A stretch of 64,000 nucleotides of DNA from Armillaria gallica (Eukaryota; Basidiomycota; Agaricomycetes; Agaricales; Physalacriaceae): the NCBI GenBank assembly GCA_037576215.1, contig JBANDB010000007.1, forward strand, positions 837,001 to 901,000, in the 5' to 3' direction. The notes under the pieces are model-generated. The model did not search any database and was not told the DNA's origin. It saw nothing but the letters and a program-made list of their open reading frames with translations. The position numbers were made by a program, and so were the translations under genes. Positions 22,733 to 32,230 of this stretch are shown piece after piece (the stretch's first letter is position 1; every line of letters starts with the position of its first letter).

Positions 22733-24480
22733 TAGATAATATGCAATTGATCTATATTGCCTTCGACCTCAAGGATTTTCTTGATGAACTCATCTGTAAT
22801 CTCAAGAAAGCGATCTTTTGTAATTCGTTCCCATAGCTTGGGCAGATACTGACATGCTAAGTTGTAGCTTAAGCAGATCCAGCGCTGTTTCTGTTGATCC
22901 CAGAATGTACCGACCAGGCCACAGTCTGCATAATAGAACCTAGTCTCCAGTCAGCAAGAATATCTATGGTGCAAACAGCACACAAGAGTGTACCTTTCGC
23001 CAGCATACATATCCACCAGGCCATCTGGTTTGAAGAAGACGTGCCATGCACACTGAAATCCGACAACCCCAGTGATGATGAGGTTGGTAAATTTCAGTAA
23101 GTGCTCAAATTTGAGCACCTGGAGTTTCGAACAATCACATTTCTATATTACAGTCAATCAAAGAAAAACAATAGCAATACAGCCTAATGCATGTCTGGAG
23201 GATTGCCTTCAACTCGATCCAAATATTTCTGGTACTCCTGTTCTTCCACCATGTAAGCACGGCCAGCGTTTAAGGTGTCTTCATGTGGATCATCAGGTTT
23301 ATTGAGTCTGGGCACATTGAACGTGCCATTGCAGTCCAGAAAGAGTGTGTATTTATGTCTGGAAATAATGTCAGAGACCCCAAACCACATGAAATCCAAA
23401 TGGAATACCACATACTTCTCACTCTCGCTGGCACTCTGGAGAATTTCTAAGTCAATATTCCAGCCTGGCTCTGGACACACAGGACAGTGTATGGCAATAC
23501 AATTCTTCCAGCAATGTTGAATGTACTTGTCTATACTGTGGGCCTGGCCGCTTCTTTGAACCATTTGCAAGTGGTGGTGGATGTGGCTTGCTTGCATCAT
23601 GGTACGACATGAGTCCTGGTTCAATTTAAGAGAGTGTTTATATAGGCAGGCATGAGGAATAAGCTTACCAAAACTTCATACGGCTGTCCACTGTTAGTCA
23701 TTTGCTGTAGACCAGTACAAAAAGATTCTCCTGACTTGGTAGAAGTACAATGATGTATGTCAAATTGTTCCAGGACTTCATTGGTGAAGACGGTCTCGGG
23801 ATGTGTCAGAGTGGCCAGGAAAAAACCATGACAAAACAACTGTTTAGCCTCATCAGTTTCTCGGTCGCGACAGAAGCAAAACATGAAATTCAGATCATGG
23901 TAACCGTTGATGTCCAAAACAATCATCAACCGAAAAGCTGAGAGGCATTGGTTTGGACATGCACTTCCAGAGTGCCCCAGGCAATGGATGAAACCCAACT
24001 CTTTCAAGCTAGTCTTCTCAAAGTACCTTCTGTTCCACTTTTCGATATGATGAAATGGTGAATGGTGATGTACATTGACCATGCACTTGGCGCAGCATGG
24101 TGGATGCAGGTAGCAGCTGATGCATCAATATACAGCTGGGTCCTTGGCACTGCAGGGACATAGAGTGTTTATGCAGGAATCATAGTTAGAGGCGATGTAG
24201 GTGGTCTGTATATAGCTGAAAAGGGGAAGAAATGGTTTCATCTTTTCGCTGGCGCCCTGGTGGAAGTTAGCAATGGGGCTGCAACACTATACATGAGAAG
24301 TACCTGTGGTTGCTTAAGCCAGTTTGAAGCCTTTTCTTTGTGTACTTCGGTATCAGTCATCTCATTTGTTGGGGAATCATCTATGGTCTCTGGAATGGTT
24401 GGAGGTACAGTGTCAATGACATCAGCAGGACAGACCAGCAGTGCTCTGATAGCCTATGACAGAGGCAGGCAGACACCTCA
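22733..24480 (-). pseudogene. KDZ transposase with CxC2 cysteine cluster, N-terminal half
   Basis: A cysteine cluster CPCSAKDPAVY-stop-CISCYLHPPCCAKC precedes HHHSPFHHIEKWNRRYFEKT and SLKELG, the CxC2 domain layout of agaricomycete KDZ proteins. The core follows: CPVCPEPGWNIDLE, then HKYTLFLDCNGTFNVPRLNK and PDDP...GRAYMVEEQEYQKYL (23184-23624). A frame-shifted piece reads GVVGFQCAWHVFFKPDGLVD, MYAGERYTL, and LSYNLACQYLPKLWER comes before the Helitron. The TGA in the cluster (24125-24127) sits where the family has CGA(Arg), a C-to-T change. An intron is likely near 23640-23680. The usual catalytic-region segment between 'ACQ' and 'DTLDDH' (TDGE..ER.W) is seen on neither side of the Helitron. 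Confidence 0.8.
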
Positions 24481-24881
24481 ATAGCTGGTCAACAGACAGA
24501 AGATGTCTCTGAACCATGTCTCTCCAGGCATAACAAAACAGAGGTGATGAGCATAAAGAAAGATTAAGAATGCCACTACGTGGAACACCAAAAAGATGTA
24601 TTGTAAAAAAATCTTACAAGGGACAGCATGGTTCACAAGTGGCATATGAAACATTGAAGTAAAAACAAATAGCAAAAATGGAATTTCAAGCATTGTGGAA
24701 ATATGCAGTAAGGAACAAAAGTAGGTAGTGTTCAACATAGCTCACAAATATGGTCCAAGATGATCTGATGCAGATGCAAACAGTGTTGTATCACACTTGT
24801 TCCGAGCAAAGTTGCTCTAGTAAAACCAGAGTGAAGTAAATCAATGCGCATATCACATCCCTTACACTACAAGATGTCATG

Positions 24882-25240
24882 TCAGTACATCATGAAAATA
24901 CTGAAGGCCAGATGCACCTGAAGGAACTGCTGTCCTAGCATACTATAAGCATCATGACTTGGAGAGTGTACTCTTTCATGGACTCCCAGATTTGTAACTA
25001 GCACATACTTCCCACCACAGAATGAGCATGTGCCAGGCAATTGGCGAAGTGGATACTGTTCTTCATTAAGTGCTTGGAGGCAAACATCTAGCAGTTCGTT
25101 CACATGCTGCAGTGCTGCTCGAAGTTCATCGATCGGATGGCAATATCGATTGTGGGTGGAGTATGGAGTGATTGAGGGTCATATAGGGCCATCCATTGCA
25201 TTCACCGCTTCGCTAGTGAAGGTTGATTGTCAAATGAAAA
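24882..25240 (-). CDS. Hypothetical exon with a CxxC motif
   Basis: An open minus-strand stretch reads MNELLDVCLQALNEEQYPLR, QLPGTCSFCGGKYVLVTNLG and VHERVHSP (24882-25103). The sequence immediately upstream continues in frame with DELRAALQHV. CSFCGG could be half of a zinc site. It lies between the KDZ N-terminus and the gene at 25420-25937, on the same strand. It may be a 5' exon of the KDZ gene or a separate host fragment. No family is recognised. Confidence 0.3.
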
Positions 25241-25419
25241 GGCGAAAATTGGATAGGAAGGTGTGCGACCTAAGAAAATATGAATGGAATGCCACCCAGT
25301 GGATAATGAACAAAGTAGATATACAATGTAAATGATGAACAAAATAGATACAATGTAAACGATGTTAATGAACAATAGTATGGAATAATAACTGGATATT
25401 GTATGTGTTTTTATATTTG

Positions 25420-25937
25420 TTATCGACGGAAGGTAGCGATCCAATCGTCAAAGTCTTTGGGTGCTGTCATGTCCACCCCCTTGATAGCAATAGCCTCCTC
25501 TGTTAGCATGTAAAACCTTTGATCCCATAAGCATGGCTTCCACCATTTCTTCCTGATGACAAATCTCTCAAAGCAACCAACTTTTTCAATTCCTTGGGCC
25601 CCCAGGAGGGCGCAATGAGACTCCAATTTTAATCCTGCTCCTGCAGTGATTGGTAGAAAAGTATGTATAGGGGCTTCTTCATCCTACAACCGATAAAAGT
25701 TAGTGTCACCATTAAAAAAGAATGTCGACAAACCTTCAGCCACCAGATGACGTGTATCTTTTGCATGCCTGTCAGCACCTTGAGCTTCACAGTGACGAGG
25801 CTGGTGATGAGCACCTGTGAAACTGAGCATGGTCTAGTGTGAACACACACAAAACCTAACTCAATCCCACAAAACACACACACACACACAATCTCCTTAA
25901 GTGCAGAGGGGAGCAAGGATTTTAATTCTACTTGCAT
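25420..25937 (-). CDS. Small hypothetical protein, three exons, about 130 aa
   Basis: Exons 25937-25890, 25814-25734 and 25683-25420 join in frame (48+81+264 nt). Intron 1 (75 nt) begins inside a GTGTGTGT run and ends TTTCACAG. Intron 2 (50 nt) is GTTTGT...GTTGTAG. The product starts MQVELKSLLPSALKEI, continues VKLKVLTGMQKIHVIWWLK and EEAPIHTFLPITAGAGLKL, and ends VDMTAPKDFDDWIATFRR. I know similar-looking uncharacterised agaricomycete proteins but cannot name a domain. No stop interrupts the spliced frame, so this may still be a gene. Its 5' flank is repeat B, and a broken copy of exons 1-2 sits downstream of another B copy at 35096-35280, so the gene and B were duplicated together or B is its promoter region. 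Confidence 0.5.
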
Positions 25938-26089
25938 GCTGACAGTATCTCAATTTCTCTCAGTGAGCTTGCTAGAATGATACGTGCAACAATGTAGTAT
26001 TATCAAGCTAGTCTCAAATTCTCTATCTCTTCAGAGCTTTTTACAAGAGAGCATGGTGAACCATGCAACCCTCGAGGCAAAAGATATTT

Positions 26090-27503
26090 CAACAGACAAA
26101 ACACAGAGATATGCAGATCTGCAAAACAACCAAGTCCGATCAGTGAGCTCGCTAAGTATGACCCACCGCAAGATCTAATCTGCATGTGACACCGCCTTTC
26201 TCTTAGTGGCTAAATCTGACTTCCAAACTTGTCACGATGGAGGCCCTCGGCACTCCCACTCAAATCTCAATTATTCTCAAAACCATCCCCACAAGTCCTC
26301 ACACACAGTGCGCTTGCCCTAACAATGATGCCGTGAGGTCCAACTGCGCACACCTGTCACACTTCATGCAACTGCTAGAACAGCTCAATCTGGCTGATTC
26401 CCTTGCAACTACTTCTAGACCTACACAGAGGCCAGCACAATACAACTTCTCTTTCTTACACTGAACCAGAGAAGGAACAGAGCTCTCTCTCAGATGTAAC
26501 CAAGTAAACCTCTCAAGACAGGTGCAGCGTCACTGCTTCCAAATCTCTTTCTTATCTCAAGTAAACCGAAGTTTGTATCCAAAATTTCTCTCTTATTCAA
26601 TTTCTCTGTGAGCTTGCTAAACTTGTGTTGTAGCTGAGGCTCGAAGTCACTAACTCATACACAGCGCAACAAGTCCAGATCCAAACTGAAACTTTATTAT
26701 GTTATGTGGGGGGTAGGTAGCTTGCTTTAATACATGAAAATCTACTCTACTTATACTATGGGAGATTGATTGTTACAAACAGATTTTTAGTAATTTACTT
26801 CTTTTTTGGCCAGGTATTCCTCATCTGAGTTGGCCCAGCGCTCTAGGCAGCGCACCACTCATTCCTCTTTTTAGTAGCCTCAAAGAGCTAAGTGATGTCG
26901 ACATCGCTTGCCCTAGCAGCAGAGTAGCTTGTGAGCATGCACTCAATAGCTGCTTAATCCTTGATCACTGATCACACTTTGTATTTGGCTTTTGGGTCTG
27001 CTCCGAAGGTGACAGTATCATGTTCTAGACTTGGTAACCAAGAAATGCCTCAGCTTTCCAGTCCACTCGCTATTTCCATCAGCTGAAGCCTGTTTCTAGG
27101 CCATGTCCAGGGGACTCTTGATTAACCCACATGTGATATCATTTTTCCAGATCTCCAGGGACCATGCGTCATAGATTACAGATGCATCATTATCTAAATT
27201 AGCCTTGGCCCATGTACAAGCACATCCCACTCCAGCTGAGTCCTCTATTGCAAATGGGTGGTTTGGCAATCTAGCTTGCCCTTCGGCCTTGTTGCCGTGC
27301 ATGCCCATAAGGTACAGTGCAATGACAAAGTCCTTGTGTTTTAATTCTGTTGCTTCTTTTTCTATTATAGAGCTCTCTACCTCGGTGACCTTGCTTCTTC
27401 ATGTGCCACTTGCACTGTCAGCCTGCTCACAATGCCTCTGCATTGCTAATGTGTAAGGTATGACATTTTTGCAAAATTACATCCTTAGACATGCTGCGGG
27501 TGT
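26090..27503 (-). repeat. Repeat B, copy B1
   Basis: A unit of about 1.4 kb present here, immediately repeated in tandem at 27504-29231, and a third time in the opposite orientation in pieces from 29989 to about 35095. On the minus strand it opens TGTCACACCC and contains a frame reading MGMHGNKAEGQARLPNHPFA and NLDNDASVIYDAWSLEIWKN (27096-27308). Further on it carries a TATA-like CCCATAGTATAAGTAG with a downstream AATAAAG (26700-26765). The opening, TATA box and polyadenylation-like signal resemble an LTR retroelement, but no matching TG...CA ends were found. Class unresolved. Confidence 0.5.
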
Positions 27504-29231
27504 GACACCAGAATACACGGATATGCAGATCCACAAATTGATTAAGTTTGGTCAGTGAGCTTGCTAAGTACTCCCCACCACTAGACCTAATCTGCACACG
27601 CCACCATCTTTCTCTTAGTTGCTAAACCTGACTCCCAAACTCATCACAATTACAGGCCCTCAGCACTCCCAATCAAGTCACAAATACTCTGAATAACTGT
27701 CCCCACAAGTCCTCACACATAGTGCGCTCACCCTAACAACAGTGCTGCAAGGTCCAACTGCACACACCTGTCACGCTTTGTGCAACTGCTAGAACAGCTC
27801 AATCTGGCTGATTCCCTTGCAAACTACTCAAGACCTACACAGAGGCTGGCACAACCCAATTTCTCTTTTTACACTGAACCAGAAAAGGAACAGAGCTTTC
27901 TCTCAGATTTAATCCAGCAAACTCTCAAGATGGGCACAGCGTCACTGCCACTGAATCTCTTTATTATCTCAAGTAAACCAAAGTTTTTATCCAAAATGTT
28001 TCTCTCGTTCTATTTCTCTGTGAGCTTGCTAAACTCGTGTTCTAGCTGAGACTCAAAGCTACTAACTCTTATGTGTCGCAACAAGTCCAGATTCAGACTG
28101 AAACTTTATTACTGTATGTGGGGGGTAGGTATCTTGTTTTACTACGTGTAATTCTACCTACTTATACTATGGGAGATTGATTATTACAAATGGTCCTTTA
28201 GTAAGTTAAATTCTTTGTTGGCCAATAATTCTTCATCTGAACTGGCACAATGCTCTTAGCAGAGTGCTGCTTGGTCCTCCTTTTAGTATCCTCAAAGAGC
28301 TAAGGTATGCCTCAAGCAGAACCAAGGACATCATGTGACAAAAGCATTACATTTGCACAAATGACCTATCTACTTCTTCATATGAAAGTAAATGCCAAAT
28401 CTGGCTCCAAGCAGTTGTAAAGCATGGTACTTTGCATAAACCCTCAGGCCCATATTTCTCTATTTCGAATTTTGGAGGGACTAGATAGCAAATCTGTACT
28501 TTGATGGCACAAGCTGCTATGACTGCTAATCACCGCTAATGACTCTGAGGCATGGGGAGTCACAGATTGTCACATCACATGATGTCCTTGGTTCTGCTTG
28601 AGGCATACCTTAAGCAATGTCGATGTTGCTTGCCCTAGCAGCAGAGTAGCTCGCTGACTTGTACTCAATAGCTGCTTAATCCTAGATCACTGATCACACT
28701 TCATATTCGGCTTTTGGTTCTGCTCCAAAGGTGACAGTGTCATATTCTAGACTCAGTAACCAAGGAATGCTTCAGATTTCAAGCCTGCTCGCTATTCCTA
28801 TCGGCCAAAGTCTGTTTCTAGGCCATGCCCAGGGTTCTTTTGATCACCCCCATGCATGATATCTTTTCTCTGGATCTCCAGGGACCATGTGTCATAGATT
28901 ACAGACATGTAGTTATTTAAATTAGTGCCAGCCTGTGTACAAGCACATCCCACTGAAAGTTGAATTTTCTATTGCAGATGGATGTTTGCGTAAGTGAGCT
29001 CACTCTTTGGCCTTATTGTCATGCATGCCCATAAGGTACAGTGCAACAACAAAGTCCTTATGTTTTAATTCTGTTGCATCTTTTTCTATCATAGGGCTTT
29101 CAACCTTGGTGACCTTACTTCTTCGCATGCCATTTGCACTGTTAGTCTGCTCTCTGTGCTTCTGCTTTGCTAACGTGTAAGGTATGTGAATTCGCAAAAT
29201 TACACCCTTAGACACGCTGTGGGCATGACAC
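27504..29231 (-). repeat. Repeat B, copy B2 (contains MITE-1)
   Basis: Head-to-tail with B1. The junction at 27503/27504 joins ...GTGTGACACC to AGAATACACGGATATGCAGA, and B1 has the corresponding internal word GAGATATGCAGATC at 26106. Without the 308-bp MITE plus its duplicated TA the unit is 1418 bp, close to B1's 1414. It differs from B1 mostly by transitions. The potential frames are stopped. Confidence 0.5.
28303..28610. mobile_element. MITE-1, TA-flanked (Tc1/mariner-like) element, 308 bp
   Basis: The termini are perfect 36-bp inverted repeats beginning AGGTATGCCTCAAGCAGAAC at each end, flanked by TA (28301-28302 and 28611-28612). Repeat copy B1 gives the empty site: AAAGAGCTAAGTGATGTCGA at about 26881 equals the joined flanks with a single TA. 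The interior is noncoding. Perfect arms inside a degenerate host repeat imply a comparatively recent insertion. Confidence 0.9.
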
Positions 29232-29988
29232 CATAGTCTTGTCAACTGGGTAAGAACTAAGACACAAAATGCAGCTTCTAACTAGTTTTTGTACTACAAG
29301 TCCAGTTTTTATAAATAGAATATTCATCGGAGCCTTAGTAAGGCTGTAAGCCCTTGGCTTTGTAATAGCCATAGTAAACATATGGAATCTGTGGTTCTAA
29401 AGTAACAGCAAGTCTTCAATGTTGCCATTTATGGATGAAAACCATGTGGTTTAATTGAGCGATGAGTGGACCATGAGGTGCTGTTTAGCTGCGGATTTCT
29501 GAGCTGCAGTTGCCGTGCTGAGGTGTACACTTGGGTCAACGATAATTCAAGGTCTTTGCACTGTAACAGCCTTAGTAAACATAGTCTATAGTTGCCATGG
29601 CTGTAATTATCGTAGCTGGAAGGGTATTTGCATCTATCACATCATTTCATTAATGATTGATAGGCACATCAACTAGGTGCTTCTGAGTGATGTGGCAACT
29701 CTATTTTAGGATGATTGTCAATCAATGGTGCCTTGCTGTGATAGGGTACAGTGATTATGATGCACAGCAAGCTGGGAAGAATAGCAGAGCATTGAAGGAG
29801 TATAGTCATCATGGTTTTAGGATTGTATCTGTGTGTGGGTGGCATATACTGCGAAAATCCATGGTATTATTGAGTGTTGGCAGTATTTATAGGGTATGTG
29901 GGAATTATAATGGTGTTGTTTCGAAGATATTGGGTGATGAATGGGTAAATCCACGAATTCTGAGCATACAGAGCCTGGAGGCTCATCA
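29232..29988 (+). mobile_element. Element A, 3' part (A-a)
   Basis: It matches the 3' half of the complete A copies, from CTTGTCAACTGGGTAAGAACT (29234) to the terminal GAGCCTGGAGGCTCATCA (29988). The left half with its TGATGAGCC end is missing. The right flank continues in repeat B (AGCAATGCAGAAGC at 29996). It is noncoding. Confidence 0.7.
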
Positions 29989-30095
29989 ACATATCAGCAA
30001 TGCAGAAGCATAGAGAGCAGGCTGACAATGCAAGTGGCACACAAAGGAGCAAGGTCACCAAGGTTGAAAGCTCTACAATAGAAAAAGAAGCAACA

Positions 30096-30321
30096 TGTAG
30101 GAGATGTGAATTTCCTTTGGACCGGGTAGCTACGTCACTTCTTGATTTCCATTTACCTACAGCTTTGGATAGCTATGTATGCGCTGTTTTCGGCCTTTTT
30201 TGATCTTTACCTTTGATTTTTACCTTGATGTCGCATCTCTGACCCATACTTACTCTGGCTAATATATGCCAATCGTGCTCTGTGCTTGGGTTTAAGACCC
30301 CCTTAAGGTAGATTTCTTACA
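30096..30321. mobile_element. Solo LTR, 226 bp
   Basis: It begins TGTAGGAGATG and ends AGATTTCTTACA (TG...CA with inverted TGTAGGA/TCTTACA). It is flanked by a perfect 5-bp duplication CAACA (30091-30095 and 30322-30326). Repeat B1 provides the empty site, GAAGCAACAGAATT read on its minus strand near 27345. This is the classic signature of an LTR retrotransposon reduced to one LTR by recombination. Confidence 0.85.
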
Positions 30322-30454
30322 CAACAGAACTAAACATAAGGCCTTTGTCATTGCACTGTACCTTATGGGCATGCACGGCAACAAGGCCAAAGGGTGATCT
30401 TGCTTGCAAAACCATCCGTTTGCGGTATAGAATTCAGCCTTCAGTGGGATGCAC

Positions 30455-32161
30455 TAATGAGCCTAAGACTTCCGTGGCAATGGCAACACCAACTCGGGAT
30501 GAGATTGGGTAATTAACGTAGTGGCACAGCAATCAAGACGATCGTGTGTGCGAGTGGTTCGGTGTACCTCCATGCGGTCAATTCCTCAATAACACAAGAT
30601 ACACTGCGACTTTAAGTCAGCGAAGTAGTACTCTTGGTCAAGGAGTACTAATAGACATTGGCTGTAAGCCTGGATGGATCTTGATAAATGAGATGGGATG
30701 GAATCTGGTATGACTTGAATACCAAGAACGGCAATAGAAACTGCAAAAATGGTCTAGAGACCACGAAAATGGGTCTAGAAATCGTAGCAACAGTCGAGAA
30801 AATGTGGGGAGAGACTGTAAAATGTGGGGAGGGACTAGAAACCGTTGCGATGCTCTAGTAATCATGGGGGAGGGCTAGAAATCGTGTGGAAGGACTGGTA
30901 ATTGTAGCAATGCTCTAGAAATTGTAGCAACATGCTAGAAATCGTTGCGATGCTCTAGAAATTGTGGCAATGGACTAGAAGATGTTGAAATAGCCTAGTA
31001 AATGTGGCTTGGGGTGCACCTAATATTGTGAGTCGAAACAATAGCAATAAACGTATGGAGACTGCAAGAAACTGGTAGAAATCATAGCAGCTGAGGTGCT
31101 GAGTGGGGTGCTGCGGCAATAGATGCATGGCAACTCCGAACAATGATAAAGACAAGGGTGATCCTATGGAGCTGAACTGGGCCTACATGGAGGCAATACT
31201 GAACTGGGTGATGAAAACGATGGTGATGTAGAAGGTGAAAGCGATGAAACAATCCTATGTGGTGAAAGTGAAGTGAGGTTGTGGCATTAAAAGACAAAAG
31301 CAAGTTATTGACACAAGATTTCGTGTATTGGTGCAACCAACAACATTTAAAGAGTAAAGCAAGCGGTGGGGAATAACTTGGAGTAACCGTAGCTGACTGG
31401 TAATGCTGTAGCCTCGTCAACTGGGTAAGAACTCGCTCTAAAAATGCGGTATCTACCTAGTTTTTATACTACAAGTATGATTTTATAAATAGAATATTCT
31501 TTGGAGCCTTAGTAAGGCTGTAAGTCCTTGGCTTTTGTAATAGCTGTAGTAAACATATGGTATCTGTGGCTCTAAAGTAACAGCAAGTCCTTGACGTTGC
31601 CATGTATGGATGTGAACCGTGTGGTTTTATTGAGTGATGAGTGGATCATAAGGTGCTGTGTAGCTGCAGATTATTGAGCTGCAGTTGCCATGCTGAGGTG
31701 TATGCATGGGGCAATGATAATTCGAAGTCTTGGCACTGTAACAGCCTTAGTAAATGCGGTCTACAGTTGCCGTAGCTGTAATTATCGTAGCTGGGAGGGT
31801 ACTTGTGTCAATCACGTCATTTCATTAAAGAATTGATGAGCACATCAACCAGATGCTTCTGAGTGATGTAGCAACCCCGTTTTAGGATGATTGTCAATCA
31901 AAGATGTCTTGCTATGATGGGATATGGTAATTGTGATGCAAGGTGAGCTGGGAAGGATAACGGAGTGTATGAGGAGTAGATGTCACGGTTTTAGGATTGT
32001 ATCTGGGTATTTGTGGATTATACTGTGAAAATCCGTGGTATTGTCAAGAGTTGGCAGTGTTATGGAGTGTGTGAGGATTATAATGGCATCGTTTCGAAGA
32101 TATTTGGTGATGGATGAATAAATCTGTGAATTCTGAGCATACAGAGCCTGGAGGCTCATCA
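30455..32161 (+). mobile_element. Element A, complete copy A-b, 1707 bp
   Basis: Left end TAATGAGCCTAAGACTTCC, right end GAGCCTGGAGGCTCATCA. The inverted termini are TGATGAGCCT with one transition on the left. The flanking four bases GCAC (30451) and GTGC (32162) replace the single GTGC of the empty site in B1 and are compatible with a 4-bp duplication plus two transitions. No transposase or long conserved frame is present. It carries a ~20-bp minisatellite at 30752-31010. Confidence 0.75.
30752..31010 (+). repeat. Minisatellite inside element A-b
   Basis: About a dozen imperfect units of 19-21 bp based on CTAGAAATCGTNGCAATGCT, separated by variable purine-rich linkers. The corresponding array in A-d is at 50492-50668. 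Confidence 0.7.
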
Positions 32162-32230
32162 GTGCTTGTATGCAGGCCAAGACTAATTTAGATAACTACA
32201 CATCTGTAATCTATGACACTGACATGCTTA

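Noticed and set aside
22894..23520. Plus-strand frames in the KDZ core
   Set aside because: Antisense shadows of the KDZ minus-strand pieces (GRAYMVEEQEYQKYL, DGLVDMYAGERYTL).
27096..27308. 70-codon frame in repeat B as a retroviral-type gag
   Set aside because: Only one uninterrupted stretch, no zinc knuckle, no protease or reverse transcriptase motif nearby; too little to call.
31082..31420. 112-codon frame conserved between A-b and A-d (also 50744-51082) as an A-encoded protein
   Set aside because: The conservation equals that of the surrounding DNA, composition is His/Leu-rich low complexity, the frame is antisense to the element direction and it is not kept in A-c.
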